Positions 53,821 through 61,737 of a DNA stretch of 64,000 bases are shown in pieces. The stretch comes from Prevotella sp. GTDB taxonomy: Bacteria; Bacteroidota; Bacteroidia; Bacteroidales; Bacteroidaceae. The notes below the pieces were generated by a model. That model did no database searches. It saw only the letters and a list, made by a program, of their open reading frames with translations, and was not told the origin of the DNA. Each line of letters starts with the position of its first letter. The first letter of the stretch is position 1. The DNA lies in the NCBI GenBank assembly GCA_017428925.1, contig JAFRPY010000062.1:1-64000 (forward strand), read 5' to 3'. The translations under genes and the position numbers were made by a program.

Positions 53821-56180
53821 AACTCCCTCAGCGGTTTGCTGACGGGCTCTCCCTTTATCGTGACTTCTTTTTGCAACTTGATATCGGCCGATGATGCACC
53901 CACCTTCACCACGAAGGTGCCCGGCTTGATATTCCATTGGCGCTGGATGTCGTGGCTGTAGAAACCGAATTGCTCCGTGTAGAGTTTTACCTTGACAGTT
54001 TTGGCTTCTCCAGGATTAAGCGACACACGGGCAAAGCCTTGCAACTGGATAGGACGTATGTTCTGATTGGCAGATGTTGGTGAAAGATAAATCTGGGAAA
54101 TCTCGTCGGCAGCCATTTTACCTGAGTTCTTCACCTTAAACGAAAGGTTAATGCTTTGGGAAGCTGTGGTGGGATCTCCCTCGATTTTCAGGTCGCTGTA
54201 CTCGAAGGTGGTATAGCTGAGTCCGTAGCCAAAGGGCCATTGCACGCGCAAATCCTTTTCTAAACTGTAGTTGTAGCAAATTGGTTCGGATAACTCAACG
54301 TTCGGATAGCTCACGGATAGCTTGGCCGAAGGTGAAACCTTTCCATAGAGAATGTCGGCAACGGCATGACCTCCTTCCTCGCCAGGGTACCAAGCCTGGA
54401 TAACGGCTGCACATTTCTCGGCTAAGCCTGAAATGACTTGGGCACGACCGCCGAAGACAACCAATACCACGGGCTTGCCCGTCTTGATCAACTCTTCGAC
54501 GAATTGCTCCTGTTTTCCGGGCAGACGCAGTCCTTGACGGTCGCGATTCTCTCCGCAGAGCATGACGTTTTCGCCGACGGCGGCTATAATCACGTCGCAT
54601 TCTTTAGCCATGTTGAGCGCTTCGGCCTTATCAGCTTTCTCGCCGGAGTCCACCTTGCGGTGAAGGATTTCATACTCCCAAGCACGCTCGTCACCACCTT
54701 CTCCGTATTTGGTTTCGATTTCTTCCGTCCAGTCGCAACCGCGCGAGTATTTGATGTTCACACCCTCGGGCTTATTCTCCTTCATTCCTTCCAACAGTCC
54801 TATCACATGAGGATGGTCGAGGTCGCTTTCCACCATCTTCCAGAAGAAAGACATTGCAGGGAAAGAATAGTCACCAAGCATGGCCCACATCGAATTGGCG
54901 TTGGGTCCCGTCAGCAAGATTTCCTTTGCGTTCTTCAGCGGAAGAATGCCGTTGTTCTCCAGAAGCACAACAGATTGGGTGGCAATGTCATACGACGTCT
55001 TGCGTTCCTCAGGGCTGTCAAGGACAATTTGCTCTTTACTATAAAGATAAGGGTACTTATCGAGTAATCCGGCACGGGCCTTCTGGCGCAGCACGTTTTT
55101 AACGGCTCTTTCTAGCGTCTCGGGTTTCACAAGTCCTTCGTCGATGGCTTTCTGCAAAAACATGTAGTTTTCGCCTTTGGGGAAATCCACGTCACAGCCT
55201 GCGTTGATGGCAGCTGCTGCCTTGCGCATGGGTTCGTCGAGGTCGGGAATCTGGTCGATGGCCGTATAGTCGCTCACCACCATACCATCGAAACCGATAT
55301 AGTCGCGCAGAATTTCTTGCAGAATCTCGCTACTTGCCACGCAGTTGGTGCCGTGGACGGCATGATAACCCGGCATGAGCACGTGGCTGTCGGCCAAGCG
55401 AATCATGGCCTCGTGGGGCATAATAATCTCTTCCATCATTTCCTTTTCTTCAGCATCACCACCGCCGCCGTAGCCGAGATAGTGCTTAGAGCTGGCTCCT
55501 ACGCCTTTTTTCAAATTACCTTGCTGAAGTCCTTTCACGAAGGCCGTGCCCATTACAGCCGAAAGATAGCCGTCTTCGCCATACGATTCTTCCAGACGGT
55601 TGAAACTTGGTGTGCGGCAGACATCGACCATCGGCGAGAGTGCCAGCACGCCGCCCATCTTCCTCATGGTGATTCCTGTCTGCCTCGTCTTCAGCTCGGC
55701 CAATTCCGGGTTGAATGAGCAGGCCTGACCTATCTGTTGCGGATAGATGGTAGAACCTTTCGTATTGACACCCGAAAGTACTTCCTCATGACAAAGGGCG
55801 GGAATGCCGTTGGGGGTGTTGTGCATCAGCCAGTCCTGAACGGCTGCCACACGGTCGCGAAGTTCGTTGGGGTCGCGTGGTTTCTGCATGGCAAACTGAG
55901 AGAAGTGACCGATGCCATAGGGAATCAGCTCGCGGCACTTGGCCGTGTCGAGTTGTCCCTTGTCATTGAAAAGTTCGTCCATATACATACTTTTCAACTG
56001 GGCGATACGCTCTTCCTGCGACATCTTACTGTAGAGGTCGTCGACTTGCTGTTCGATATCGACAGCTGTGTTACAACTTATCATTGGTACTGCTAAACAC
56101 ATTGTGATTGACAATTTTAACTTGAAGTGGTTCAAGATATTAGCCTTTTTTGTTTTGGTAAAATACAAGTTTTTCATCAT
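53793..56180 (-). CDS. GH3 beta-glucosidase (BglX-like), likely lipoprotein
   Basis: Exported family 3 glycoside hydrolase of about 795 aa. It is probably active on beta-glucosides or beta-xylosides. The N-terminus ends in a hydrophobic stretch and MISC, a lipobox-like site. The first domain has ALSPMVDVCR, GVGASSKHYLGYG and the nucleophile in GMVVSDYTA (Asp about residue 303). The second domain contains AVGENVMLCGENRDR and VVLVVFGGR. A fibronectin-type domain ends the protein. The promoter at 56208-56238 lies inside the longest reading frame, so the start must be the ATG at 56180 or 56177, not 56249. The stop overlaps tatD by 28 nt. Confidence 0.92.
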   Translation of the reverse strand: MMKNLYFTKTKKANILNHFKLKLSITMCLAVPMISCNTAVDIEQQVDDLYSKMSQEERIAQLKSMYMDELFNDKGQLDTAKCRELIPYGIGHFSQFAMQKPRDPNELRDRVAAVQDWLMHNTPNGIPALCHEEVLSGVNTKGSTIYPQQIGQACSFNPELAELKTRQTGITMRKMGGVLALSPMVDVCRTPSFNRLEESYGEDGYLSAVMGTAFVKGLQQGNLKKGVGASSKHYLGYGGGGDAEEKEMMEEIIMPHEAMIRLADSHVLMPGYHAVHGTNCVASSEILQEILRDYIGFDGMVVSDYTAIDQIPDLDEPMRKAAAAINAGCDVDFPKGENYMFLQKAIDEGLVKPETLERAVKNVLRQKARAGLLDKYPYLYSKEQIVLDSPEERKTSYDIATQSVVLLENNGILPLKNAKEILLTGPNANSMWAMLGDYSFPAMSFFWKMVESDLDHPHVIGLLEGMKENKPEGVNIKYSRGCDWTEEIETKYGEGGDERAWEYEILHRKVDSGEKADKAEALNMAKECDVIIAAVGENVMLCGENRDRQGLRLPGKQEQFVEELIKTGKPVVLVVFGGRAQVISGLAEKCAAVIQAWYPGEEGGHAVADILYGKVSPSAKLSVSYPNVELSEPICYNYSLEKDLRVQWPFGYGLSYTTFEYSDLKIEGDPTTASQSINLSFKVKNSGKMAADEISQIYLSPTSANQNIRPIQLQGFARVSLNPGEAKTVKVKLYTEQFGFYSHDIQRQWNIKPGTFVVKVGASSADIKLQKEVTIKGEPVSKPLREFYFSESAVE

Positions 56181-56207
56181 CGGTTTTTCAATGAAGATTT
56201 CTGCCCA

Positions 56208-56238
56208 CAAAGGTAAATGAAAAAAAGCAGAATGCAAA
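56208..56238 (-). promoter_or_regulatory. GH3 gene promoter
   Basis: Minus strand: TTTG (56238-56235), 19-nt spacer, TACCTTTG (56215-56208). This canonical pair decides the start codon. Confidence 0.8.
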
Positions 56239-56306
56239 GTTTTCATCAAACTTTTTCTGTCTTAAGTGACAGATTGTTTTTGGTGACGATGGGGTGGGGC
56301 GTTTCT

Positions 56307-56387
56307 TTCCACTAAGCGGAAGCACTCTTTCCACTGAGCAGAAGCTTGGCTTCCACTGAGCGGATACATCCCTTCCGCTGAGCGGAA
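56307..56387. repeat. 22-bp-period palindrome array D (four units)
   Basis: Cores TTCCACTAAGCGGAA (56307), TTCCACTGAGCAGAA (56329), TTCCACTGAGCGGAT (56351) and TTCCGCTGAGCGGAA (56373) have 7-bp spacers gcactct, gcttggc and acatccc. The last core is a perfect 7+1+7 palindrome. It shares its core type with array A, 43 kb away. It lies between the GH3 promoter and tRNA-Ser. Confidence 0.85.
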
Positions 56388-56461
56388 ATCGATGTCATAG
56401 ACAGGAAAAGAAATAAAAAGAATGGAAGGAACTTGAATTTCAGTTGTATAGGAACCTCAGG

Positions 56462-56493
56462 CTTGTAAAAGAAAACCCGCTGAAAATCAGCGG
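56462..56493 (-). terminator. tRNA-Ser terminator
   Basis: Minus-strand stem CCGCTGA / TCAGCGG with a 3-nt loop, then GTTTTCTTTT, 18 nt past the tRNA 3' end. Confidence 0.75.
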
Positions 56494-56510
56494 ATTTTGT
56501 GGGATTTTCG

Positions 56511-56598
56511 CGGAGAGACCGGGATTCGAACCCGGGAAACCCTTTAGGGGTTTACACGCTTTCCAGGCGTGCCTCTTCAGCCACTCGAGCATCTCTCC
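56511..56598 (-). tRNA. tRNA-Ser (anticodon GGA)
   Basis: An 88-nt class II tRNA. Acceptor stem GGAGAGA / TCTCTCC with discriminator G. The anticodon loop is CTGGAAA (GGA, reads UCC and UCU). A long variable arm (ACCCCTAAAGGGT) and T-loop TTCGAAT are present. CCA is not encoded. A -7 box lies about 29 nt upstream. Confidence 0.96.
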
Positions 56599-56626
56599 TA
56601 AGCGCTATCGCTTCGTTTTGCGGTTG

Positions 56627-56634
56627 CAAAATTA
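56627..56634 (-). promoter_or_regulatory. tRNA-Ser promoter, -7 box
   Basis: Minus-strand TAATTTTG, with ATTG 21 nt upstream. Confidence 0.6.
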
Positions 56635-56708
56635 CTTCATTTCTTTCACATTTCACAATTTTTCAGCAACTTTTTTCTTTTTGGGGTTGTATTTCCCCAT
56701 AAACGTTG

Positions 56709-56716
56709 TATCTTTG
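56709..56716 (+). promoter_or_regulatory. exbB operon promoter, -7 box
   Basis: TATCTTTG with GTTG at 56686-56689 (19-nt spacing), 52 nt before the exbB ATG. Confidence 0.6.
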
Positions 56717-56768
56717 CAGCGATAAAACATAAAGGACTAAGAAATAATCCGCAAATTTAAGTTTGAAG

Positions 56769-57479
56769 ATGAAACTTTTTATGAAAACTGGTGCGACGTT
56801 CATGTTGCTGCTATCCGCTCTTCCCATGATGGCACAGGAGGAAGAGGCGGGGTTGCATCAGACGCTTCGCGACAAGTTTATTGAAGGCAACAGCAGCTTC
56901 ATGTCGCTTGTGGCAGCCGCTTTAATCATTGGTCTTGCTTTCTGTATAGAGCGAATCATTTATCTTTCGCTCTCGGAAATCAATGCCAAGCGGCTGATGA
57001 ATGATATTGCCGAGAAGGTGGAGAAAGGCGATGTGGAAGGTGCACGTGAACTCTGCCGTAACACTCGCGGACCTGTGGCCAGCATCTGCTATCAGGGTTT
57101 GCTTCGCATAAACGACGACCTCGACAGTATAGAGCGTTCTATCCAGAGCTATGGTTCGGTACAGATTGCCAAGCTCGAGAAAGGATGTTCGTGGATAACG
57201 CTTGCCATTGCCATCGCGCCATCGCTGGGATTTCTTGGAACGGTCATCGGTATGGTGATGTCGTTCGACCAGATAGAATTTGCGGGCGACATCAGTCCGA
57301 ACATTGTTGCCGGAGGTATGAAGGTGGCACTTATCACCACCATCTTCGGTATCATTGTCGCACTCATCCTGCAGCTATTCTATAACTACATTCTTTCTAA
57401 GATTAGCCATCTGACGGCTCAGATGGAAGAGTCGGCCATCACGCTTTTGGATATTCTGGAGAAAAGGAAGAATTCATGA
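56769..57479 (+). CDS. exbB: ExbB/TolQ/MotA-family proton channel protein
   Basis: Inner-membrane protein of 236 aa from the ATG at 56769 (a TTG at 56763 is possible). A signal-like N-terminus (MLLLSALPMMAQ) precedes three helices: about 45-65, then the hallmark APSLGFLGTVIGMVMSF (about 155-175) and GGMKVALITTIFGIIVALIL (about 190-210). ExbB forms the stator ring that passes protons and drives TonB. A small membrane gene and two exbD genes follow in one operon. The exported-looking N-terminal extension is common in Bacteroidetes ExbB. Confidence 0.93.
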   Translation: MKLFMKTGATFMLLLSALPMMAQEEEAGLHQTLRDKFIEGNSSFMSLVAAALIIGLAFCIERIIYLSLSEINAKRLMNDIAEKVEKGDVEGARELCRNTRGPVASICYQGLLRINDDLDSIERSIQSYGSVQIAKLEKGCSWITLAIAIAPSLGFLGTVIGMVMSFDQIEFAGDISPNIVAGGMKVALITTIFGIIVALILQLFYNYILSKISHLTAQMEESAITLLDILEKRKNS

Positions 57480-57498
57480 ACTTAGCTGATGAGAGGAT

Positions 57499-57777
57499 AT
57501 GACAGACCTGATTATCATATTGATGTATGTGGCGATTGCCGGGGCTTTGGGTGCCACCGCCTATAGTCTTTGGAGGGCCTCTCGCAGTCGTGAACAGTCG
57601 TGGTTCCACAACCGCATTGCCGTTGGGGTAGTTGTGCTCGTGGTTGTCACGATGCTGCTCAGCTGGCTTATTGGCGGTTCGGTCCCCGATATGTTCATTA
57701 TCGCTATCATGGTGTTGTTTGTTATTGCATTGCTATCCCTATGTTTAAGCATAGTTCATACAAAATACCTGCGCTGA
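57499..57777 (+). CDS. Small membrane protein between exbB and exbD (92 aa)
   Basis: Not recognised by name. Two or three transmembrane helices: about 3-23, 40-60 (VGVVVLVVVTMLLSWLIGG) and 64-86. It starts 19 nt after exbB, and its 3' end overlaps the exbD start by 37 nt, which ties it to the operon. It may be a structural partner of the ExbB-ExbD complex. The same gene order seems plausible in other Bacteroidales, but I cannot verify that here. Confidence 0.7.
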   Translation: MTDLIIILMYVAIAGALGATAYSLWRASRSREQSWFHNRIAVGVVVLVVVTMLLSWLIGGSVPDMFIIAIMVLFVIALLSLCLSIVHTKYLR

Positions 57778-58250
57778 ATACGACGTCAACGGCCGACATC
57801 TCGTTCATGCTGCTCATCTTCTTCCTGATGACCACCTCGATGGACCGTGACCAGGGGTTGAAGCGACAGTTGCCGCCAATCGACGACGACAAGCAAGAAC
57901 AGCTTATGGACGTGAGCAAAGACAATGTGATGAAGTTGCAGCTCGATGCCCAAAGCCGTCTTCTTGTCGACGACAGTCTGTTCAGCATCAGCCAGCTCAG
58001 GAATCATATCGTTGGTTTTGTTGGCCAGGAAAAGCGTCGCACCATCCACATTCTTCAGGTGAAGACGGATTCTTCCGCTACCTACGACGCTTATTTCAAG
58101 ATGCAGAACGAGATTGTGGCAGCCTATGCCCAATTGCGCGAACAGCGGGCGCGAAAGGTATATGGGCGCCCGTTTGCACAATGCTCAGAAGAACAGCGCG
58201 AGACGCTGATGAAATATTATCCTCAGCGAGTAGCCGAGGCGTATGATTAA
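57741..58250 (+). CDS. exbD: ExbD-family transport protein (first copy)
   Basis: ExbD/TolR protein of 169 aa. A short cytoplasmic start (MFKHSSYKIPALNTTST) leads to one transmembrane helix with the essential Asp in ADISFMLLIFFLMTTSMD. The periplasmic domain follows (about 45-169). The ATG at 57741 gives the correct topology. The longer reading frame that starts at 57600 would add 47 residues in the wrong composition and overlap the 92-aa gene. The Asp in the helix is the expected proton site. Confidence 0.9.
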   Translation: MFKHSSYKIPALNTTSTADISFMLLIFFLMTTSMDRDQGLKRQLPPIDDDKQEQLMDVSKDNVMKLQLDAQSRLLVDDSLFSISQLRNHIVGFVGQEKRRTIHILQVKTDSSATYDAYFKMQNEIVAAYAQLREQRARKVYGRPFAQCSEEQRETLMKYYPQRVAEAYD

Positions 58251-58262
58251 ATTGTTAGAATA

Positions 58263-58715
58263 ATGATGTTCCGGAAGCGAGAGAAGAAAGAGATACCAGG
58301 GCTGAATACCGCGGCTCTGCCCGATCTCATATTCACCGTTCTCTTCTTTTTCATGATTGTCACTCACATGAGAAGTGTACCCATGAAAGTGAAGTATCAG
58401 GTTCCTGCCGGAACAGAAATTACGAAACTCGTGAAAAAGTCGACCGTCACCTATATTTATATAGGAAAGGTGGGCGATGACTATCGCATACAACTGAATG
58501 ACGAACTGGCCACTCCTGCTGAAGTGGAAACCTATGTGAAAGAGGAGCTCGCCCGTATGTTGCCTGAAGATGCCCGCAATCAGACTGTTTCCATCAGGGC
58601 CGACCGTTCTGCCCCCATGCACCTTATCACCGAGGTGAAACAGGCTTTACGCCGTGCCAAGGCCTATCGTATCAACTATAGTGCGACGGGAACTGTGAAA
58701 ACCGATAATAATTAA
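58263..58715 (+). CDS. exbD: ExbD-family transport protein (second copy)
   Basis: ExbD/TolR protein of 150 aa with ATG at 58263. Topology matches the first copy: a basic start (FRKREKKEIPGLNTAALPD), a helix with the essential Asp in LPDLIFTVLFFFMIVTHM, and a periplasmic domain with IRADRSAPMHLITEVKQALR. Having two different ExbD proteins in one operon is usual in Bacteroidetes; they may form mixed dimers inside the ExbB ring. It starts 12 nt after the first exbD. Confidence 0.92.
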   Translation: MMFRKREKKEIPGLNTAALPDLIFTVLFFFMIVTHMRSVPMKVKYQVPAGTEITKLVKKSTVTYIYIGKVGDDYRIQLNDELATPAEVETYVKEELARMLPEDARNQTVSIRADRSAPMHLITEVKQALRRAKAYRINYSATGTVKTDNN

Positions 58716-58736
58716 CAAATAATACCTTCCACAACA

Positions 58737-59213
58737 ATGGCTCACTACAATTTAGACTCGCTCGACAAGAAGATTATCCGCATGATAGCCCAAGATGCCC
58801 GTGTGCCCTTTCTCGAAGTGGCTCGTGCCTGCAACGTAAGTGGTGCTTCCATCCATCAGCGCATACAGAAACTGACTGCAATGGGTGTGCTTAGGGGCTC
58901 GCAGTTCATTATCGACCCGGAAGCCATTGGCTATCAGACTTGTGCCTATATGGGACTGAACTTGAAAGACCCAGAAAAGTTTAATACGGTCGTGACCGCA
59001 CTGCTAAAGATTCCAGAAGTGGTGGAGTGCCATTACACTACGGGCGATTACGACATGTTTATCAAGATATACGCTAACGACAACTACCATCTGCTACAGA
59101 TTATCCACGACAAGTTGCAGCCGCTTGGTTTGGCACGCTCCGAGACGATAATCTCCTTCGGCTCAGCTTTCGAGCGTCAGTTGCCAGTTGCCGATCTTCC
59201 CTTGGGCGAATAA
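58737..59213 (+). CDS. Lrp/AsnC-family transcriptional regulator
   Basis: Regulator of 158 aa. An N-terminal helix-turn-helix (about 5-60, VPFLEVARACNVSGASIHQRI) is followed by a RAM ligand-binding domain (about 70-150, with VVECHYTTGDYDMFIKIYA). Lrp-type proteins sense amino acids and act as octamers. The gene follows exbD by 21 nt, so it is probably transcribed with the operon. Its 3' end overlaps the convergent folA gene by 37 nt. Target genes are unknown. Confidence 0.93.
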   Translation: MAHYNLDSLDKKIIRMIAQDARVPFLEVARACNVSGASIHQRIQKLTAMGVLRGSQFIIDPEAIGYQTCAYMGLNLKDPEKFNTVVTALLKIPEVVECHYTTGDYDMFIKIYANDNYHLLQIIHDKLQPLGLARSETIISFGSAFERQLPVADLPLGE

Positions 59214-59680
59214 TCCACGAAAGCATAGTTGTGGGCATGACGCTCGTCGGCTTCATGCTCTTCGCGATAAGTTTCCTGCCAGTCGTCTTCGAAGGGCGGG
59301 AAGAAAGCATCGGCCTCGGCAGGAACGTTGTCAATTTCCGTGAGGCATAGCTGGTCGGCAAAGGGGAGAGCTTGGCGGTAGACGGAAGCACCTCCAATGA
59401 TAAAAACGTCTTCTTCAGGGTCGCAATGCTTAATCGCTTCTTCCAATGAGGGGAACACTTCACATCCAGGGAATTCTTTTTCAGAGCGGGTGAGCACAAC
59501 GTTGCGGCGGTTGGGCAAGGCTCCTTTCGGCAGTGATTCGTAGGTGCGGCGCCCCATAATGATAGTGTGTCCGGTGGTAAGTGCCTTAAAACGCTTAAGA
59601 TCGTTGGGCAACCAATAAAGGAGTTTGTTATGGTATCCGATGGCGCGATTGCGTGCCAGGGCGGCTATGATACTGATCAT
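59177..59680 (-). CDS. folA: Dihydrofolate reductase
   Basis: DHFR of 167 aa. It regenerates tetrahydrofolate with NADPH. The sequence starts MISIIAALARNRAIGYHNKL, with LYWLPNDLKRFKALTTGHTIIMGRRTYESLP (broken: LPNDLKRFK and IIMGRRTYES) and VFIIGGASVYRQAL, all family hallmarks. The acidic catalytic residue is the Asp in LPNDL. It follows thyA by 17 nt in one operon, the standard pairing because ThyA produces the dihydrofolate that DHFR uses. The 3' end overlaps the Lrp-type gene by 37 nt. Confidence 0.95.
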   Translation of the reverse strand: MISIIAALARNRAIGYHNKLLYWLPNDLKRFKALTTGHTIIMGRRTYESLPKGALPNRRNVVLTRSEKEFPGCEVFPSLEEAIKHCDPEEDVFIIGGASVYRQALPFADQLCLTEIDNVPAEADAFFPPFEDDWQETYREEHEADERHAHNYAFVDYSPKGRSATGN

Positions 59681-59697
59681 GCTTATCCGTTTTTTAG

Positions 59698-60492
59698 TTA
59701 TACGCTGACCTCAGCTTTGATGTGGGGCCAGGGGTCATAGTTTTCCAGTTGAAAGTCCTCATAGTTGAAGTCGAAGAGGGACTTCACATCGGGATTAAGT
59801 TTCATTACGGGCAGCGGTCGTGGCTCGCGGGTTAGTTGTAGGCGCGCCTGCTCAAGATGGTTCAAGTAGAGATGGGTGTCGCCTGTGGTATGTACGAAAG
59901 TTCCGGGTTTCAGTCCTGTCACCTGTGCCATCATCATGCAGAGCAAGGCGTAGGAGGCGATGTTGAAAGGAACGCCAAGGAACGTATCGGCAGAACGCTG
60001 ATAGAGTTGAAGCGAAAGTTTTCCGTCGGCTACATAGAACTGAAACATCGTATGGCATGGAGGCAATGCCATCTTGTTCACCTCGGCCACGTTCCAAGCC
60101 GAAACAATCATGCGGCGAGAGTTGGGATGGTTCGCAATCTGGTCGAGAACATATTTTATCTGGTCGATGGTCCCACCGTCATAGTCGGGCCATGAGCGCC
60201 ATTGATGACCATAGACGGGCCCTAATTCTCCGTTTTCGTCGGCCCATTCGTTCCAAATCCTTACACCGTGTTCTTGGAGCCAGTGCACGTTGGTGTCGCC
60301 CTTAAGGAACCATAGCAATTCGTAGATAATCGACTTCAAGTGCAGTTTCTTCGTCGTGAGCAGTGGAAATCCTTCTGAAAGGTCGTATCTGCTTTGGGTG
60401 CCGAAGATGCTCAGGGTGCCTGTTCCCGTTCGGTCTTCTTTCTTGACGCCTTCTTTCAGTATGCGGTCAAGGATGTCAAGGTATTGTTTCAT
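59698..60492 (-). CDS. thyA: Thymidylate synthase
   Basis: ThyA of 264 aa. It methylates dUMP to dTMP using methylene-tetrahydrofolate. Visible are [12 protein letters not shown] (phosphate loop), the catalytic Cys in [12 protein letters not shown] (about residue 146), [17 protein letters not shown] and [14 protein letters not shown]. Length and motifs match the classic E. coli type, so ThyX is not needed. It is upstream of folA and 12 nt after the methyltransferase gene. Confidence 0.97.
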   Translation of the reverse strand: MKQYLDILDRILKEGVKKEDRTGTGTLSIFGTQSRYDLSEGFPLLTTKKLHLKSIIYELLWFLKGDTNVHWLQEHGVRIWNEWADENGELGPVYGHQWRSWPDYDGGTIDQIKYVLDQIANHPNSRRMIVSAWNVAEVNKMALPPCHTMFQFYVADGKLSLQLYQRSADTFLGVPFNIASYALLCMMMAQVTGLKPGTFVHTTGDTHLYLNHLEQARLQLTREPRPLPVMKLNPDVKSLFDFNYEDFQLENYDPWPHIKAEVSV

Positions 60493-60504
60493 TTTATTTC
60501 AGTT

Positions 60505-61737
60505 TTATTTTTCTGCTAATTCGTTGTTCTTTTGCGGATTCAGCACCACGACCTTATCGGCTATGTGAGTGCTTTTGATTCTCCATTCTTTGGGATAGAG
60601 ATTGTTGGCGCGGCTGCCTATGTTCTTGACTTGTCCTAAGGGCAGTCCTTGGTAGGTTACGGTGAGTATGCCTCGTGGTGTGTCGTTAGGTAGCGTCAAT
60701 GCCTCTCTTCGAAGGTATTGTAAGGCCTGTTCGTAGGAGAGTTCGACTTGTGGGGTGGGTTCTGGTTTACGGGCTTCGTAAATGACTTTTAGCTTTTGCA
60801 GGCCTTGCAGTTTTTTTTCTTTGGGAGTCAGGCAATGGTTACCCTTTTTCCTAATCACCGCCATGAAGAGTCCTTCACCGCGCACTCTTCCTGGGATGAA
60901 CCGATAGACAGGTTCCGTGAAGCCCTTGAGCAACGATCCCGTGATGTTCCATTCGGATTTTGTTTTCACAGGAATAATCTCGGCATCGAATTCTTCCAAT
61001 ATCCATTTCACGTTCTCTTCGTCTTCACGGGTATTGAACGTACAGGTGGAATAAATCATCAGCCCACCAGGCCGCAGGCAATACCAAGCTTCGTTCACAA
61101 TTTCACGTTGTAGTTGGTGACACCGTTCCACATTTTCAAGACTCCATTCCCCGATGGCACCCTCGTCTTTACGAAACATTCCTTCGCCAGAACAGGGCAC
61201 GTCGGTAAGTATCAGGTCAAACATCAAACCGCTTTTCCGGAAAATCGTGGGATAGTTGTTCGTGACAAACATGTTGGGCGCACCCCATTTTTGAATGTTC
61301 TCAGACAGAATCTGTGCCCTTTTGCCATTAGGCTCGTTGCTTATCAGGATGCTGTCGGGACCTAAGGCCGCTCTCATCACGGTCGATTTCCCTCCCGGGG
61401 CGGCGCATAGGTCAAGAGCAATGATTTCGTTCGGATTGCTGATATTTTGCCGCAGCACTTCGTCAAGAAACATCGATGATGCCTCCTGGACGTAATAGGC
61501 GCCCGCATGAAGAAGCGGGTCGAAAGTGAATTGGGGGCGTGAGGCCAGATAGTAACCATTTCGGCACCAGGGAACACGCTCACCGTCCGTAACCGTCCAA
61601 CGGTTATGGTTTTTATATGGGTTCAGCCGAATGCTCACAGGCGGCTCTTCCTCCATCGCTCGGATGAAGTCGTGCCACAGGTCTTCGCCGAAAATGGCTC
61701 GTGTCTGTTCTATAAAATCTTTAGGCAGTGGCGTCAC
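60505..61737 (-). CDS. rRNA cytosine-C5 methyltransferase (NOL1/NOP2/Sun, RsmF-like)
   Basis: RNA m5C methyltransferase of 410 aa. SAM-binding LDLCAAPGGKST, motif IV DVPCSGEGMF and the catalytic Cys in YSTCTFN are all present. A C-terminal PUA-like domain (about 300-410) ends in PQKNNELAEK. The GTG at 61737 is chosen as start because it overlaps the dsbD stop as GTGA, a coupling arrangement, and the N-terminus (VTPLPKDFIEQTRAIFG) matches the family. The reading frame runs further upstream but would overlap dsbD by nearly 180 nt. Confidence 0.92.
   Translation of the reverse strand: MTPLPKDFIEQTRAIFGEDLWHDFIRAMEEEPPVSIRLNPYKNHNRWTVTDGERVPWCRNGYYLASRPQFTFDPLLHAGAYYVQEASSMFLDEVLRQNISNPNEIIALDLCAAPGGKSTVMRAALGPDSILISNEPNGKRAQILSENIQKWGAPNMFVTNNYPTIFRKSGLMFDLILTDVPCSGEGMFRKDEGAIGEWSLENVERCHQLQREIVNEAWYCLRPGGLMIYSTCTFNTREDEENVKWILEEFDAEIIPVKTKSEWNITGSLLKGFTEPVYRFIPGRVRGEGLFMAVIRKKGNHCLTPKEKKLQGLQKLKVIYEARKPEPTPQVELSYEQALQYLRREALTLPNDTPRGILTVTYQGLPLGQVKNIGSRANNLYPKEWRIKSTHIADKVVVLNPQKNNELAEK

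Noticed and set aside
56181..56249. Longer N-terminus of the GH3 enzyme (start at 56249)
   Set aside because: The canonical promoter at 56208-56238 lies inside that extension, so the start must be downstream.
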